Positions 22,699 through 33,629 of a stretch of DNA of 64,000 nucleotides are shown in pieces. This stretch comes from Linum tenue (Eukaryota > Streptophyta > Magnoliopsida > Malpighiales > Linaceae): NCBI GenBank assembly GCA_946122785.1, contig CAMGYJ010000008.1:55500963-55564962 (forward strand), in the 5' to 3' direction. The translations under genes were made by a program, and so were the position numbers. Below the pieces are notes generated by a model. It made no database searches and had not been told where the DNA came from. It worked only from the letters and a program-made list of their open reading frames with translations. Numbering within the stretch: position 1 is the stretch's first letter; every line of letters begins with the position of its first letter.

Positions 22699-23722
22699 AT
22701 GGCAGCGATCAAGATCCACGGAAGCCCTTTCTCCACTGCCTCTCAGAGGGTATTTGCCACTCTTTACGAGAAAGATGTTGACTTTGAATTCGTCAACGTC
22801 GACATGCGTACCGGCGAGCACAAGAAGGAACCTTTCCTATCTCTCAACGTAAGTTTTTCCCAGAATCTGAAACCAATTCCTTTTCTTTCTGGACTTGAGG
22901 AAATACCCAAATCCCTCTGACTCTGACTCGATTTCCGCTGTTCGTGACTTCCTGTTACTTGCAGCCATTCGGGCAGGTTCCCGCTTATCAAGAAGGCGAC
23001 TTGACCCTCTTCGGTAAATAACACTGTTCCAGAAACTAGCTTTTCCCTTTTCTTTTCAGTCAATGAGTGCTAAAGGGTAGTTTCAGAGTTGAGATTGTTC
23101 TTGAAATCAGAGGTTTTATAAAACGGTGTCTAAGTGAGATGTAGAACCTCTGATTAAAGGTCAAAACAAGTGGTGGAAGTCAGTGAATTAAAGACCATAG
23201 ACAATCAATTAGTACTCTAACTTCTGTCAAAAGAAAACTGATGGAACTATTGATCTTTGGTTGGTTGTATGTATGGTGATGGCAGAATCAAGGGCAATCA
23301 CAGACCACATAGCCCAGAAATTCGCAAGCAAAGGGGCACAGCTGGTAACCGGAGAGGCAGAGATGAAAGTATGGCTGCAAGTGGAAGTCAACCATTTCGA
23401 GCCGGCTTCGTCACAGCTGGGGTGGGAGCAAGTGTTCAAGCCCATGTTCGGGATGACCACGGATCCAGCAGCAGTGGAAGCCAATGAGGCCAAGCTAACC
23501 AAAGTTCTGGATGTGTACGAGGCGAGGCTGTCCAAATCCAAGTACCTGGGAGGCGACCAGTTCACATTGGTCGATCTCCACCACCTCCCCAACCTTCAGT
23601 GCTTGATTGGAACGCCCACCAAGAAGCTCTTGGATTCTCGCCCCAAAGTCAGCGCTTGGATTGCTGATATCACTGCCAGGCCTGCTTGGGCCAAGGTCCT
23701 TGCTATGCAGCAGAAACACTGA
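22699..23722 (+). CDS. GSTF: Glutathione S-transferase, phi class (three exons)
   Basis: The enzyme conjugates glutathione to electrophiles or reduces peroxides in the cytosol. Exons are 22699-22848, 22965-23013 and 23286-23722, joined by GT...AG introns (22849-22964 and 23014-23285), giving 211 residues, the normal phi length; two introns are the phi pattern, while tau genes have one. The thioredoxin-like domain starts MAAIKIHGSPFSTASQR with the catalytic Ser12. HKKEP, the cis-proline of FGQVP (Pro56) and ESRAI (67-71) form the glutathione site. The helical C-terminal domain has FGMTTDPAAV, KVLDVYEARL and FTLVDLHHLP. The start is the only Met upstream of the conserved first strand. All splice sites are canonical and the frame is unbroken, so the gene looks functional. 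It stands alone; the nearest neighbours are MITEs. The exact substrate cannot be told. Confidence 0.96.
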
Positions 23723-23918
23723 AACTATAGGAAAAAACAGTGCTGCTCTCGTCGATCTGAGGAGTTGGGACTGTTTATGTGGGTTGGAGGCTGTTTTTGT
23801 CTTTGTGTTTGTTGTTGCCTTTTGTCTTTGTGTTTGGTTGGACCTGCCTGAGTTTTCTTGTTGTTCTAGTCTTCTATGGAAGACTGGATGGGGAACTTTT
23901 CTTGTATGGCATTTCAAG

Positions 23919-23924
23919 AATAAA
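23919..23924 (+). terminator. Probable polyadenylation signal of the GST gene
   Basis: AATAAA lies about 200 bp after the GST stop codon, in a T/G-rich 3' UTR typical of plants. Confidence 0.55.
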
Positions 23925-24199
23925 AGTAGGCCATTGGGTGTGGTTGGTGTTGACTGTATTTGTTCTTTGTGTTTGTTTTTGAAGAGAAAAGGAATGAGAA
24001 TCAGAAAAAAGGGTAGCTTTGCCGACCTCTTAAAAGTTAAAAGACTTTGCCGGCCATTTTGGTTTTTCTTTTCTAACTCGTTATAGTGATGACATTCGTA
24101 CGTGAACTCGAATTAGCAATCAGAGTGAGACTACACCATCGCCGTACTGTACAAAGAAATGGTAAACATGTTTTGTGTTATCAGGAAAGCTTAGGATTA

Positions 24200-24550
24200 T
24201 GGTCGTTTGGAAGTTGCGATAGTTTTGTTGAGATTGTTATTATGTATGTATTGTTTACAATGTATCGTTTTTTTGTTTTTTTAGCAGAAACAATACATGA
24301 ATTGTTTTTGTGATGTGACAGAAACTATCACTCATTTTGAGTGATTGTTATATCTCAACTTTTAGTTGTGATTGTTGAGATAGTTGAGTTGAGATTGTTT
24401 TGTCTCACCTTTTAGCTGATGCGACATACACAATAACACATACCAAACGTTGTATTCTACAATGCATCAAATTCGACAATACATGTATAATATTATACAT
24501 GCATTCTCAACAATACATCTATTTAACAATCGCAACTTCCAAACGACCCC
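24200..24550. mobile_element. Harbinger/Tourist-like MITE, 351 bp
   Basis: Ends TGGTCGTTTGGAAGTTGCGAT and, on the complement, GGGGTCGTTTGGAAGTTGCGA are inverted repeats of the PIF/Harbinger kind. TTA at 24197-24199 and 24551-24553 fits the 3-bp TSD of that superfamily. The interior is AT-rich with further inverted words (ATACATGTATAATATTATAC). Confidence 0.8.
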
Positions 24551-24553
24551 TTA

Positions 24554-24976
24554 AGTGGTCAAGTGGATCAAAATTCAAAAGCCTATGGGATCCCTTTCGA
24601 TTTTAATCAAATTGATATCTTTGTGATTAAGAAGACAGTGTGAATAGAAAGAAGAACAAAAAATAACTCTTGAGGTTGGAGATGGAATCCCACGATCCAG
24701 GATGGAATAAGATATGATAATCATTAGATTTATTCTTGAATGTTGTCATATAAATATGATAATAATGTAATTTCAGTATCCGGATGATATAATTAGAATA
24801 TTCAACGTTCTCTTTAATAAATATGGTGAATACTAGAATTAGGTTATGCATAGCTTTGCTTTGACTTTTAAAAGTATTTTTATGTTTCAAAATCTAAAGT
24901 CGGATCAAACATATATATACAACTCGATTTTTGAAAAATTATAAAGTGTTTTTACAATAAACAGAAGCTCCGATTT
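24554..24976. other. AT-rich spacer, no feature seen
   Basis: AT-rich DNA between the MITE and the Tat LTR. No ORF or repeat recognised. Confidence 0.5.
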
Positions 24977-26204
24977 TGTTTAAGCCCGGAAAGTTCCAAG
25001 GCGTATTGGAGACCGCTTTTGTAGAGATCACGCTTTCCCTTGACGCAAGCATTCACCTTTTCCTGCAAGAAGGATCCGGAGGCGAGAGCCTCGGATACTC
25101 TCCAATGCTCAAGTTGGAATTTAGAAAGAGAGAGAAAGTAGATAGAGAAAGGGGTAGTTTTGTTACCCTTAAATAGGGATGGCAATGGGGCGGGTTGGGA
25201 CGGGTTTTGTCAAACCCAAATCCAAACTCATGGGTTTATCCGGCTAAAAAATGCGGGGTAAAACCCGCTGGGTTTGAAAAACTCAAACACAATCCAACCC
25301 GCTGGGTATCCGCGGGTTCGTGGGTACCCGTGGGTTTTTGTGGTAAAAAATTTACAATAACAAGTTTCTTTCAAAATAAAAGTTTAACATTAATTTTCTC
25401 ATACAAATTATTCATACAAAAAACACCAATCTAGAGCATACAAGTAAACCGCAAATGATCAATACAAATTGTTCAAAATTAAAGATAAACATCTATAAAC
25501 AATAAGATTAATGGAAAGCTTCTTACTCGTCAACTAAGTTTCTTCACTCTCCACTTCATAATATCAACTTCATTCTAAACAATTAGAAACAACAAATTAT
25601 ATATGTCTCCACAAACATAAAGAATATTAATTGTTTAAGGAAGATATATTATTTAGAATATTAAATATACCGGGAAAGTAATTATATGTGTGTGGGCGGG
25701 TACCCATGGGGCGGGTTTACCTAAACTCAAACCCAACCCGACCCGGTGAATAGGGTAGCGGGTTTAAACCCGAACCCGGCCCAAAACCCGTCAACACGGG
25801 TTTTACCCGCGTTGACCGGGTTGGGTCGGGTGGGTACCCGTGGGTTCGGGTTTTGTTGCCATCCCTACCCTTAAATGATGTGGTTGGACCTCTATTTATA
25901 GTTGAATGAGAGTTGGTGTGAGCATTTAATGCTCTGCTGGGCGTATACTTGACGTGCTCTTTACGTACTTACGCCTCCGGATGCATTTAATGTTGTCAGA
26001 GTAGGCATGATTACCGCTACTGCTGTCTTGTCAAGTTTACCTTCCCTATGTACACTTACGGGTGATTTCCCGCTTCCGGTGGCATTTCTATCGGACCTTA
26101 CACTTACCCATTGAGCCGACCCTTATTCCATTGGGCCTCACTTATGCGGCATAATGGGCCACCTTATGACATGGGCTCGCTTAGTTATCCTCGTAGGCCC
26201 AACA
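24977..26204 (-). repeat. 3' LTR of the Tat element, containing a MITE
   Basis: On the minus strand it runs TGTTGGGCC... to ...GGCTTAAACA. Apart from the 694-bp MITE at 25174-25867 plus 8-bp TSD it aligns along its whole length with the 5' LTR at 35342-35866, with a small number of substitutions and a few small indels. Confidence 0.9.
25174..25867. mobile_element. hAT-type MITE, 694 bp, inside the Tat LTR
   Basis: Inverted ends TAGGGATGGCAA...TTGCCATCCCTA and 8-bp TSD CCCTTAAA at 25166-25173 and 25868-25875. The other LTR (near 35533) shows the uninterrupted CCCTTAAATGATG. The outer parts consist of iterated CGGGT/ACCCG words (GGGTACCCGTGGGT); the middle is AT-rich. Confidence 0.92.
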
Positions 26205-26651
26205 ATTGTCCCGCAGGCGGGTAAAAACCTCCAGATTTCGGCGGCTGACTCTTAAGTCTGGGGCGGGGATAACTAAGCGATCCCAGAGCCATGGGTAAAC
26301 CTCTCCCTCCAGCTGCCGAATCGGGTGCATTACGCCTCATGGTTTTATCGCTCAACTGACTGTCGCGTATCGGGCAGTATGTCTTTTCCTCTTTTTAGGG
26401 AGACGTGTTCTCAGACTTTTCAATTTCCGTCATCATTGCTACCTATATAGCCCTCTAGCATTTATTTGAGAAGCCCTCTCGTGATCGACGCTGTCTTCCC
26501 TTTAAAAGGCCATTCACTCCCTCAAACTTGGTAAGTTCTCTCTGCTCATCTGTGTTCTGCTCTTTTCAGTTCATCGTTCGACGACGCTGTATAACTTTCT
26601 TCTTTAATCATAGCCCCCTGTGGACGATACAAACTCCGGCACTGCCTCATA

Positions 26652-28027
26652 ATGCATGTTGGTAATTTCGACACGAATTTGCTGGCGTCGACCAGCTCTG
26701 GGTCTTCTCCGGCTCAGAAAAGGTTATTGGCCGTGAGTTCCGCCGCCGCCACTAATCACGGCGATGCTACTGCTGCCTCTACCGCCGCCGCCGCTACTAC
26801 TGGCATTGCCCTCGTCGTTCACCCTTCCACCTCTCCGATAAACCTTGAATCGTTAGAGACGATATCAGATCCCATCACCGTTGCCGCTCCAGGTATGCTT
26901 AATCTGAACATTTTATCGCCCTTTAGTATGTCTGATATTGACTAGGACCCGAGTGGGGTAGACGTGGACTTTGTTGGACCTTGGTCAGACGACAACCGAT
27001 TTTTCTTAGGTAGGGCTGGGGACGTTTCGTTTGAATTGACAGACGTTACTTTGGGTTTAGGCGTAGACTATAACTGCTAGGGGTGACGCGTCCGCCGTTG
27101 GAGATAACTTGGCCAATTTCGACGTTTCATTGGCGAGCGTAAGGACTGAGGAGGGTCTGAGCATTGATGACCCGACGTTCGCTGAGCGCCTTGACTCGCC
27201 GTCTTTGGAGCTTTCCGAGGATACCTCAGAAACGGATTACCACGCTGTGGAAGATAGCGAGTATTCGGTGCGCTTTCATGCAAACATGTGGGGAAAAGGC
27301 GATATTCCCACGAGCGCATTCGATCGGGGGCCGGATAGGCATAGAAAGCTGAAGTCCGCTACTGTACTCGCCCGCCTCCGAACGTACCGACTACCTACTG
27401 AGTGTAAGTATGCCTCCCCATCCCCGAACTCGAGAGCGGGAACATGTCCGAAAGGATGAGTGACGATTTACACCGAGCAGTTGAAGTTAGGATTGCGCTT
27501 CCCCCTTGATCCTATCATTACACAGACCCTGCTGTGCTTAAACTGCACTCTAGGGCGTTTATCCCCTAAGATTATCTTTCACGCCTGCGCTTACCGGCTC
27601 GCCTACGAACAAAGTAGGGAGGAACCTACGTTTGCCGGTTTTCGGTTCTTATACGGGCTTCGGCGGGTGTCTAACGTGTGGTCTTTCGGGGGGCGGGACA
27701 AGGCGTTCAGATTTGTAAAAGGGTCTCCCAAGCTGGATTCTCCTTGGTTTAAAGACTTCTTTTATGCGCAGCCGACGTCTAAGTGGTATTCTGGTGACAA
27801 GGAACCGAGGACGGGATTTGCTTACTGGAGGAAAGAAAATTGGGACGCGAAGCTTTGGACACTGGAGTCCCAGAAAGATCATGCATTGAAACTTGCCAAG
27901 CTGTATCATTTGACGTGAGGCCTGGGGACCTGACTCCGTGGGAGCCATTCTGACTGGACTCTTCGGAGATGGTCAGTAGTGTGTGTTTGTCTTTTGTAAA
28001 AGCTTTTCTTGTTTTCGCTTGTGGTGT

Positions 28028-28063
<36 letters not shown>

Positions 28064-29256
28064 TGTGCAGCTATGAATTTCGAGAGCGTAACTTTGAGGG
28101 AGAGGCCACCGAGGCGCAATAGAGCATTTGCGCCGAAGCATGGGACGCGCCCAGTTATGTTTCGAGTCCAGGTTCATCCACGTCCCTTTCGGTGACGGCA
28201 AGGGCGCTTGGGCCTCTGATCAAGACTCCCGTTCCCATGGGGCAGGCCACGCTTACCAACGGGGTTGATGGAGTCATTACTGTGAATACTGGCGGCGATG
28301 CCAGTCGTCCCGCATGGGATGTGGGGAAGCGTGTTGTCAAATCCCCAGCTGAGGATACCGATCAAGGTCGTAAAAAGGCTAAACCTACCGCCCTGACCGA
28401 GACCGTCGCCTTCTCTCGTCATTCTTTAATTTGTGAAGATTGCGCTCATCACATCCTACACGAGCTATCCGGGAAACTCCTCGTGCCTCCAGAATAGACG
28501 GAGGTAGAGGACTCATCATCGAAGTATTGGGTTGGCACTGCTGCCCGTTTTCTGCTAGCGGTAAGTTTATCTTTTCGCTCGTTTTTTGTGTGTTGTTTGC
28601 CTTAATCAGTATGTATATTTAAGCTTTCGCTTATGAAAGGCTGGTGTTGGTCTCTCTCAAATTGGGATGACCAACGAGAAGCTCCACGTGGCCAATTTGC
28701 GGGGAGATGTCGAGCGGAGAAGATGCGCAAGCGAATTAGGGAGCTGGAGGCCAAGTCTCTGAAGGGCCGTCGGACCTACCGGCCCGAGGCGAAAGCGGAG
28801 CTGGAGAAAGAGCATGCAGATGCGATGAGGGATCTGCGTGCAGAATTGTCACGAGGTGTTAAGAAAGTGAACAGCTTCATGGCGGACAAGGAAATTCTGG
28901 AGGCAGATGTCAATGGCTACCCTATGCGCGTCGAGGAGTTGGAGGCGGAGAAGGAGGAGTCTTCCTTGAGGCACAAGACGGAGGTCGATGCCGCGACTAA
29001 GTCTGCAGTTGCGACTTACTTGTTGTCGCCCGCCTTCCGCAAGATCGACGACGCGAAACGCTCTAAGGTTATGGTGGACACTGTTGCTTCCATTCGGCAC
29101 CTGTTCCTCCGCAATAATCCCGAGCTCGAGTGGGACACGGATGCCGTGTGGGGTGGTGTGGTGGCATGGGGTACGTCCGAGAGCGACGTGAATTCTGAGC
29201 AAGCTCTTGGGGACAATGCAGGAGGCGAGGAGGCTACCTCTCAAGGCGGAACTTAA
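26652..29256 (+). pseudogene. Antisense additional ORF of the Tat element (putative gypsy-type transposon domain)
   Basis: On the strand opposite to gag-pol, between integrase and the 3' LTR, a split gene-like region is visible. A Ser/Ala-rich start lies at 26652-26945, then an acidic segment (27109-27459). 27460-27918 has the domain pattern ITLYTEQLKLGLRFPLDP-like, RLAYEQSREEPTFAGFRFLY and YFW-type blocks that I associate with Pfam Transposase_28. A C-terminal coiled coil follows (28633-29256: KRIRELEAKSLKGRR, EELEAEKEESSL). Possible introns: GTCAGT near 27972 with an acceptor TGTGCAG at 28064-28070, and GTAAGT at 28561. Stops and frameshifts break it. Antisense extra ORFs are known in Tat elements; their role is unknown. 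Confidence 0.65.
28031..28060 (+). repeat. (CT)15 microsatellite
   Basis: Fifteen CT units lie just before TGGTGTGCAG, so they could be the polypyrimidine tract of the inferred intron acceptor in the antisense ORF. Confidence 0.95.
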
Positions 29257-29570
29257 TTTAGCTTGTTTTCTTCTTTCTATCGTTTGTAATTTTCTTTTTC
29301 ACACTATGAACAATTTCCGCTTCCCTGCGGAGTCTTAAGATTTCCGCTTCTTGAAGTTATTTTGCAGCTGTTCGTTTTTCGCTGCGGTTTATGTTTTCCT
29401 TTGTTGCGCTCCACTTGCTGGAAAACTTAAGGTGCATTCTGTGCGCCAAGCCATTCTGGTTTAAATATGCGCGTTATGAAATTTACACGCCTGATTAGGA
29501 CATTAGACGCGCGCTTGAATTTGGCATGTTGTAAGCGCGTTCCTCCCACTTAAGGCATTCCGAGGGCGTC

Positions 29571-30350
29571 TTATGAATAACGCATGTCCCGGGATGCGTT
29601 TGAATTTGGACTCGCTCTACCTCGTGGTGGCGTGTTATGAGTGAGTTCCTGCCCCTTAGGACATTCCGTGGGCGGGTTATTCTGTCTTCGGGGTGGCGTG
29701 TTATGAATAACCCACGACCCGGGATGCGTTTGATTTTGGACTCGCTCTGCCTCGGGGTGGCGTGTTATGAGCGAGTTCCTGGCCCTTAGGGCATTTCACG
29801 GGCGAGTTATTCTGCCTTCGGGGTGGCGTGTTATGAATAACCCATGTCCCGGGATGCGTTTGATTTTTGGACTCGCTCTGCCTCGGGGTGGCGTGTTATG
29901 AGCGAGTTCCTGCCCCTTAGGGCATTCCGCGGGTGGGTTATTCTGCATTCGGGGTGGCGTGTTATGAATAACCCACGACTCGGGATGCATTTGATTTTGG
30001 ACTCGCTCTGCCTCGGGGTGGCGTGTTATGAGCGAGTTCCTGCCCCTTAGGGCATTCCACGAGCGGGTTATTTTGCCTTCGCGGTGGCGTGTTATGAATA
30101 ACCCATGTCTCGCGATGTTTTTGATTTTGGACTCGCTCTGCCTCGTGGTGGCGTGTTATGAGCGAGTTCTGCCTTCGGAGTGGCGTGTTGTGAATAACCC
30201 ACGACCCGAGATGCGTTTGATTTTCGGACTCGCTCTGCCTCGGGGTATTGTGTTACGAGCGAGTTCCTGCCCTTTAGGGCATTCCGTGGGCGGGTTATTC
30301 TTCCTTCCGGGTGGCGTGTTATGAATAACCAATGTACGGGGATGCATTTG
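29571..30350. repeat. Tandem array of ~130-bp units in the Tat 3' region
   Basis: ATGAATAACCCA-type unit starts recur at 29573, 29703, 29833, 29964, 30094, 30190 and 30321, that is every 130 or 131 bp except one shortened 96-bp unit. Each unit has two related halves, one with GCGTGTTATGAATAACC and one with GCGTGTTATGAGCGAGTTCC. The array ends just outside the integrase C-terminus. Confidence 0.92.
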
Positions 30351-30414
30351 GTAGACATGGAGCTCTTGGTTGAAAATACTCTTGCGCTTAACGATTCACA
30401 ATACGGTTACATTC

Positions 30415-31480
30415 CTAATCTGCCATGTGGTACTTGCGTAAGAGCAATGAATTCCACGTCTTGCTCACTGGCTCTCCGCTCATGGTGGGTAGTTTGAAAG
30501 TGTTGGGGTCCAGTTTGTCACTGACTATGTAGGGTCCTTCCCAATTAGGTGCTAGCTTGTCGTGCCTTTCCTTCTCCTTTTTGTCGAACATCCTCTTGAG
30601 CACCAGGTCGCCTTCCACCAGCGGATGCGATCTGACTTTATCGTTATATGCCTTGGCCACTTTTTCCTTCTCGACCATGGTTCACGTGAGCGCCGCCTCC
30701 CTTCGTTCTTCTGTCAAGTAGAGCTGGTGTAGCAGATTCATGTGGTTGTCTTCTGGTTGGTAAGCTCTGACCCGGAGCGTAGGGAGCTCCAGCTCCATGG
30801 GGATCATCGCTTCGCACCCGTAGGTGAGGGCGAATGGCGTTTCTCCAGTGGCGGTCTTGTATGTGGTGCAGTCAGCCCACAGGATGTGAGGAAGCTCCAT
30901 GGTCCACGCTCATTTTGCCTCCCCTAGTATTCGCTTTAAACACCTCAGTATGAGCTTGTTGGAAGACTCTACCTATCCATTGGCTTGCGGGAAAGCAACC
31001 GACGCCATGCTACACCTTATGTCGTGCTTCGCGCAAAACCTCTCGAAAGGTCGGCAATCAAACTGCGTTCCATGGTCTGTGGTGATCGCCTCTGGTATGC
31101 CAAAGCGTATCATGATGTTGTTGAAGAGGAACTTTTGTACACGGGCGCTTGTAATTGTCTCCAGAGGTTCTGCTTCCATCCATTTTGTAAAATAATCGAC
31201 AACGACGATAAGGTATTTCTTTCCGAGCGGAGCGTTAGGAAACGGTCCTAGTAGGTCTAGTCCCCACCTCGCGAATGGCCATGGGCTGACAATTCCTCTC
31301 ATCTCGGAGGCAGGTTGGTGGTGTTTGTCCGCGTGGACCTGATAGGCGTGACATTCCTGGACAACCTTGAGCGCATCCTTCTTTATGGTAGGCCAGTAGT
31401 AACCCTAGAGTAAGATGGTTCTCTCAAGACTCCTTGCCCCTATATGCGTGGTGAAAGTGCCTTGGTGTATCATTTGTAGC
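30415..31480 (-). pseudogene. Integrase of the Tat element
   Basis: Read from 31480 down: a zinc-binding remnant in which a histidine pair (MIHQGTFTTHIG) is kept but the second cysteine of the expected C-x2-C reads tyrosine (CHAYQVHAD). The catalytic core follows with the acidic residues in WGLDLLGPF, TTDHGTQF and VESSNK. The C-terminal part has VEGDLVLKR and NWEGPYIV. At least three in-frame stops (after LERTILL, after PQANG and after REAALT) inactivate it. Its normal role is joining element DNA to the chromosome. Confidence 0.9.
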
Positions 31481-32301
31481 GCGTGAGTTGCTTCCTTGTT
31501 TCCAAGGCATTTCAGATAGGCTTCAGAAAAATACCTTTTGTATAGTTCGCCATCCACGACCGAAAAGCGAAGCGCTTTCCTACGAAGCGCCTTGGCTGCT
31601 GTTGGATCTACGGAGACCTCATCTTTTTCAAGGAAGTTGAGGATCCCACGTCGCCATTCTTCCTCTCCCAGCTCATTCACGCTCTCCAATTGGGCCACTT
31701 CTTTGGCGACTGTGACCTGCCTTTCTCCCTCAAAATCCATAGTCGTGGCTAGTTTTGATAACGCGTCCGTGTGCCCATTGCTCTCTCTCCTTACATGCTC
31801 CAAGGTCCATTTTTCCATCTAGGCCAGGGACCCTTAGGCTTTGCCAGCTAGCTTTGCAAGCTCCTCTTCTTTTGTTTCAAAATTCCCATTCACTTGCCCC
31901 ACCACTAATGCGAAGTCTGAGTATATTTTTACTCTCCTCACCCCCATGCTCACGATCAGCCTCAGTCCATTGATCAGCGCCTCGTTCTCTGCCACGTTGT
32001 TGGTTTTGAGCTCATTGAAACGCACTGCGGTTTCATGAACGACTCCCTCTGGAGTTTCGATCACTATACGCGCTACCGCTCCGCCTTTTCCCGCTGCTCC
32101 GTTCACTGACATTTTCCACGCTTCCTGAGATGTTGCTGCTTCTCCATCCAACGCGAAGCCCTCGACGACAAAGTCAGCGAGGACTTGTGCTTTGATGGCT
32201 GGTCTGGGGGCGTAGGATATGTCATGCTCGCTGAGCTCAACTGCCCACTTGGTCATTCTTCCGAAAGCATCCATCCCATGGAGAATCTTCTTAAGAGGCA
32301 A
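31481..32301 (-). pseudogene. RNase H region of the Tat element
   Basis: The frame 32301-31834 reads GRMTKWAVELSEHDISYAPR, KAQVLADFVVEG, then KMSVNGAAGKGGAVARIVIE and NVAENEALINGL, which is the extra RNase H block placed before integrase in Tat elements. It continues after a stop at about 31820 with HVRRESNGHTDALSKLA. The domain removes RNA from RNA-DNA hybrids during reverse transcription. The metal-binding Asp expected in the first strand reads VNGAAG, so the site looks changed. Confidence 0.85.
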
Positions 32302-33620
32302 GTTGGATAGGACGGTGACGGGATGCCCCCTGGAAGTAAGGGCGTAGCTTTCGGGCGGTCATTGCTACCGCGAGGATAGCCCTTTCAACCACGAGATACC
32401 TTGTTTTCGCCGGGAGCAAAGCCTTGCTGACGTAGTATACGGGCTGGTCCCGTCCATCCTCCGCTGCTCGCCTCACCAATACTGAGCTCACCGCTTGTTG
32501 GGAAACGACCAGGTATAAGAAAAACCGCTCTCCATGGAGTGGGGCGCTCAGCACAGGCGGCGTTGATAACTGCTCTTTGAGGCGCAATAAAGCATCGTTA
32601 CATTCTTCGCTCCATTTGAATCTTGCGACGGATTTTTTCAATACTTGAAAAAACGGTGAGCACTTATCGCCGGAGCACGAAATGAATCGGCTTAGGGCTG
32701 CCATCTTCCCGTTAAACGCTTGGATTTCTTTGATCGTTCGAGGCGATTTAAGCTGGAGGATTGCCTCGATTTGCCTTGGATTCACCTCGATTCCTCTCTT
32801 TGTGACTAGGAATCCTAGGAACTTTCTCGCTTCCGCTCCAAAGACGCACTTGGATGGATTTAGGCGCAAGCCGTGGTGCCTCATATTGGTGAAGGTTTCC
32901 CTCAGTTCTTCCAGGTGCGTCCCCGCTTCTTTGCTTTTTACGAGGACATCGTCGATCTACGCTTCCGCGTTTCTTCCCACCTGGTTGCGCAGCACGTCGT
33001 CTACCATCCTTTGGTACGTCGCCCCTGTGTTCTTGAGGCCAAATGGCATCACCACCCAATAGTAGTTTCCCGTTGGCGTCATGAAGGCCGTCTTTTCTTG
33101 ATCCTCTTCGGAGAGGAAAATTTGGTGATATCTGAGAACATGTCTAAGAAACTTAACATAGCATGGTTGGCCGTAGCGTCAATGAGCTGGTCGATCCTAG
33201 GAAGCGGGTATGGGTCCTTGGGGCAAGCGCTATTGAGACTTATGAAGTCTATACACATCCTCCAGAGTCCTAAGCTTTTCTTGACAAACAACGGGTTTGC
33301 CATCCATGTGGGGTACCGCACCTCCCTTATAAAACCCGCTTTTGTATCTTTAGCAGCTTTTGTATCTCTTCGTCCAGCCATGTGGGGTACCGCACCTCCC
33401 TTATAAACCCGCTTTAGTATCTTTAGCAGCTTTTGTATCTCTTCATCCAGGATCATCTTCTTCTCGATTGATATGTTCCGCCTCTTATGCTGGACTAGGA
33501 GCGCGTTTGGTTTGACTGCTAGGTGGTGTTCTGCCAGCGCTCGCGGTACGTCGGCCATGTCCTCGGGGCCCCATGCGAAAAGGTCCGCAAATTCTCGTAG
33601 TAGCTTGACCATGCAGAATG
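32291..33620 (-). pseudogene. Reverse transcriptase of the Tat element
   Basis: From high to low coordinates: REFADLFAWGPEDM, then WRMCIDFISLNSACPKDPYP with the fingers motif, a frameshift near 33110, and the palm. The catalytic Y-x-D-D has TAG in place of its tyrosine codon (32957-32959), leaving IDDVLVKSK. The rest (NPSKCVFGAEARKFLGFLV, TIKEIQAFNGKMAALSRFI, DALLRLKEQLSTPPVL) is in one frame to 32300. A 74-bp tandem duplication lies in the N-terminal part. Clearly inactive. Confidence 0.92.
33304..33450. repeat. 74-bp tandem duplication in the RT
   Basis: CCATGTGGGGTACCGCACC begins at 33304 and again at 33378, followed by nearly identical sequence; the second unit is one base shorter. It disturbs the reading frame at the junction of connection and fingers of the RT. 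Confidence 0.92.
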
Positions 33621-33629
33621 ATATGACCA

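Noticed and set aside
23227..23917. Long minus-strand open frames opposite the GST third exon
   Set aside because: They are the antisense shadow of a well-conserved exon; no domain, and the GST reading with splice sites explains the region.
28031..28060. (CT)15 as a regulatory GAGA-type element
   Set aside because: It sits before an AG acceptor in a broken antisense ORF, so a polypyrimidine tract or simple repeat is the plainer reading.
29571..30350. CRISPR-like array
   Set aside because: Units are contiguous 130-bp tandem repeats without unique spacers, inside a plant retroelement.
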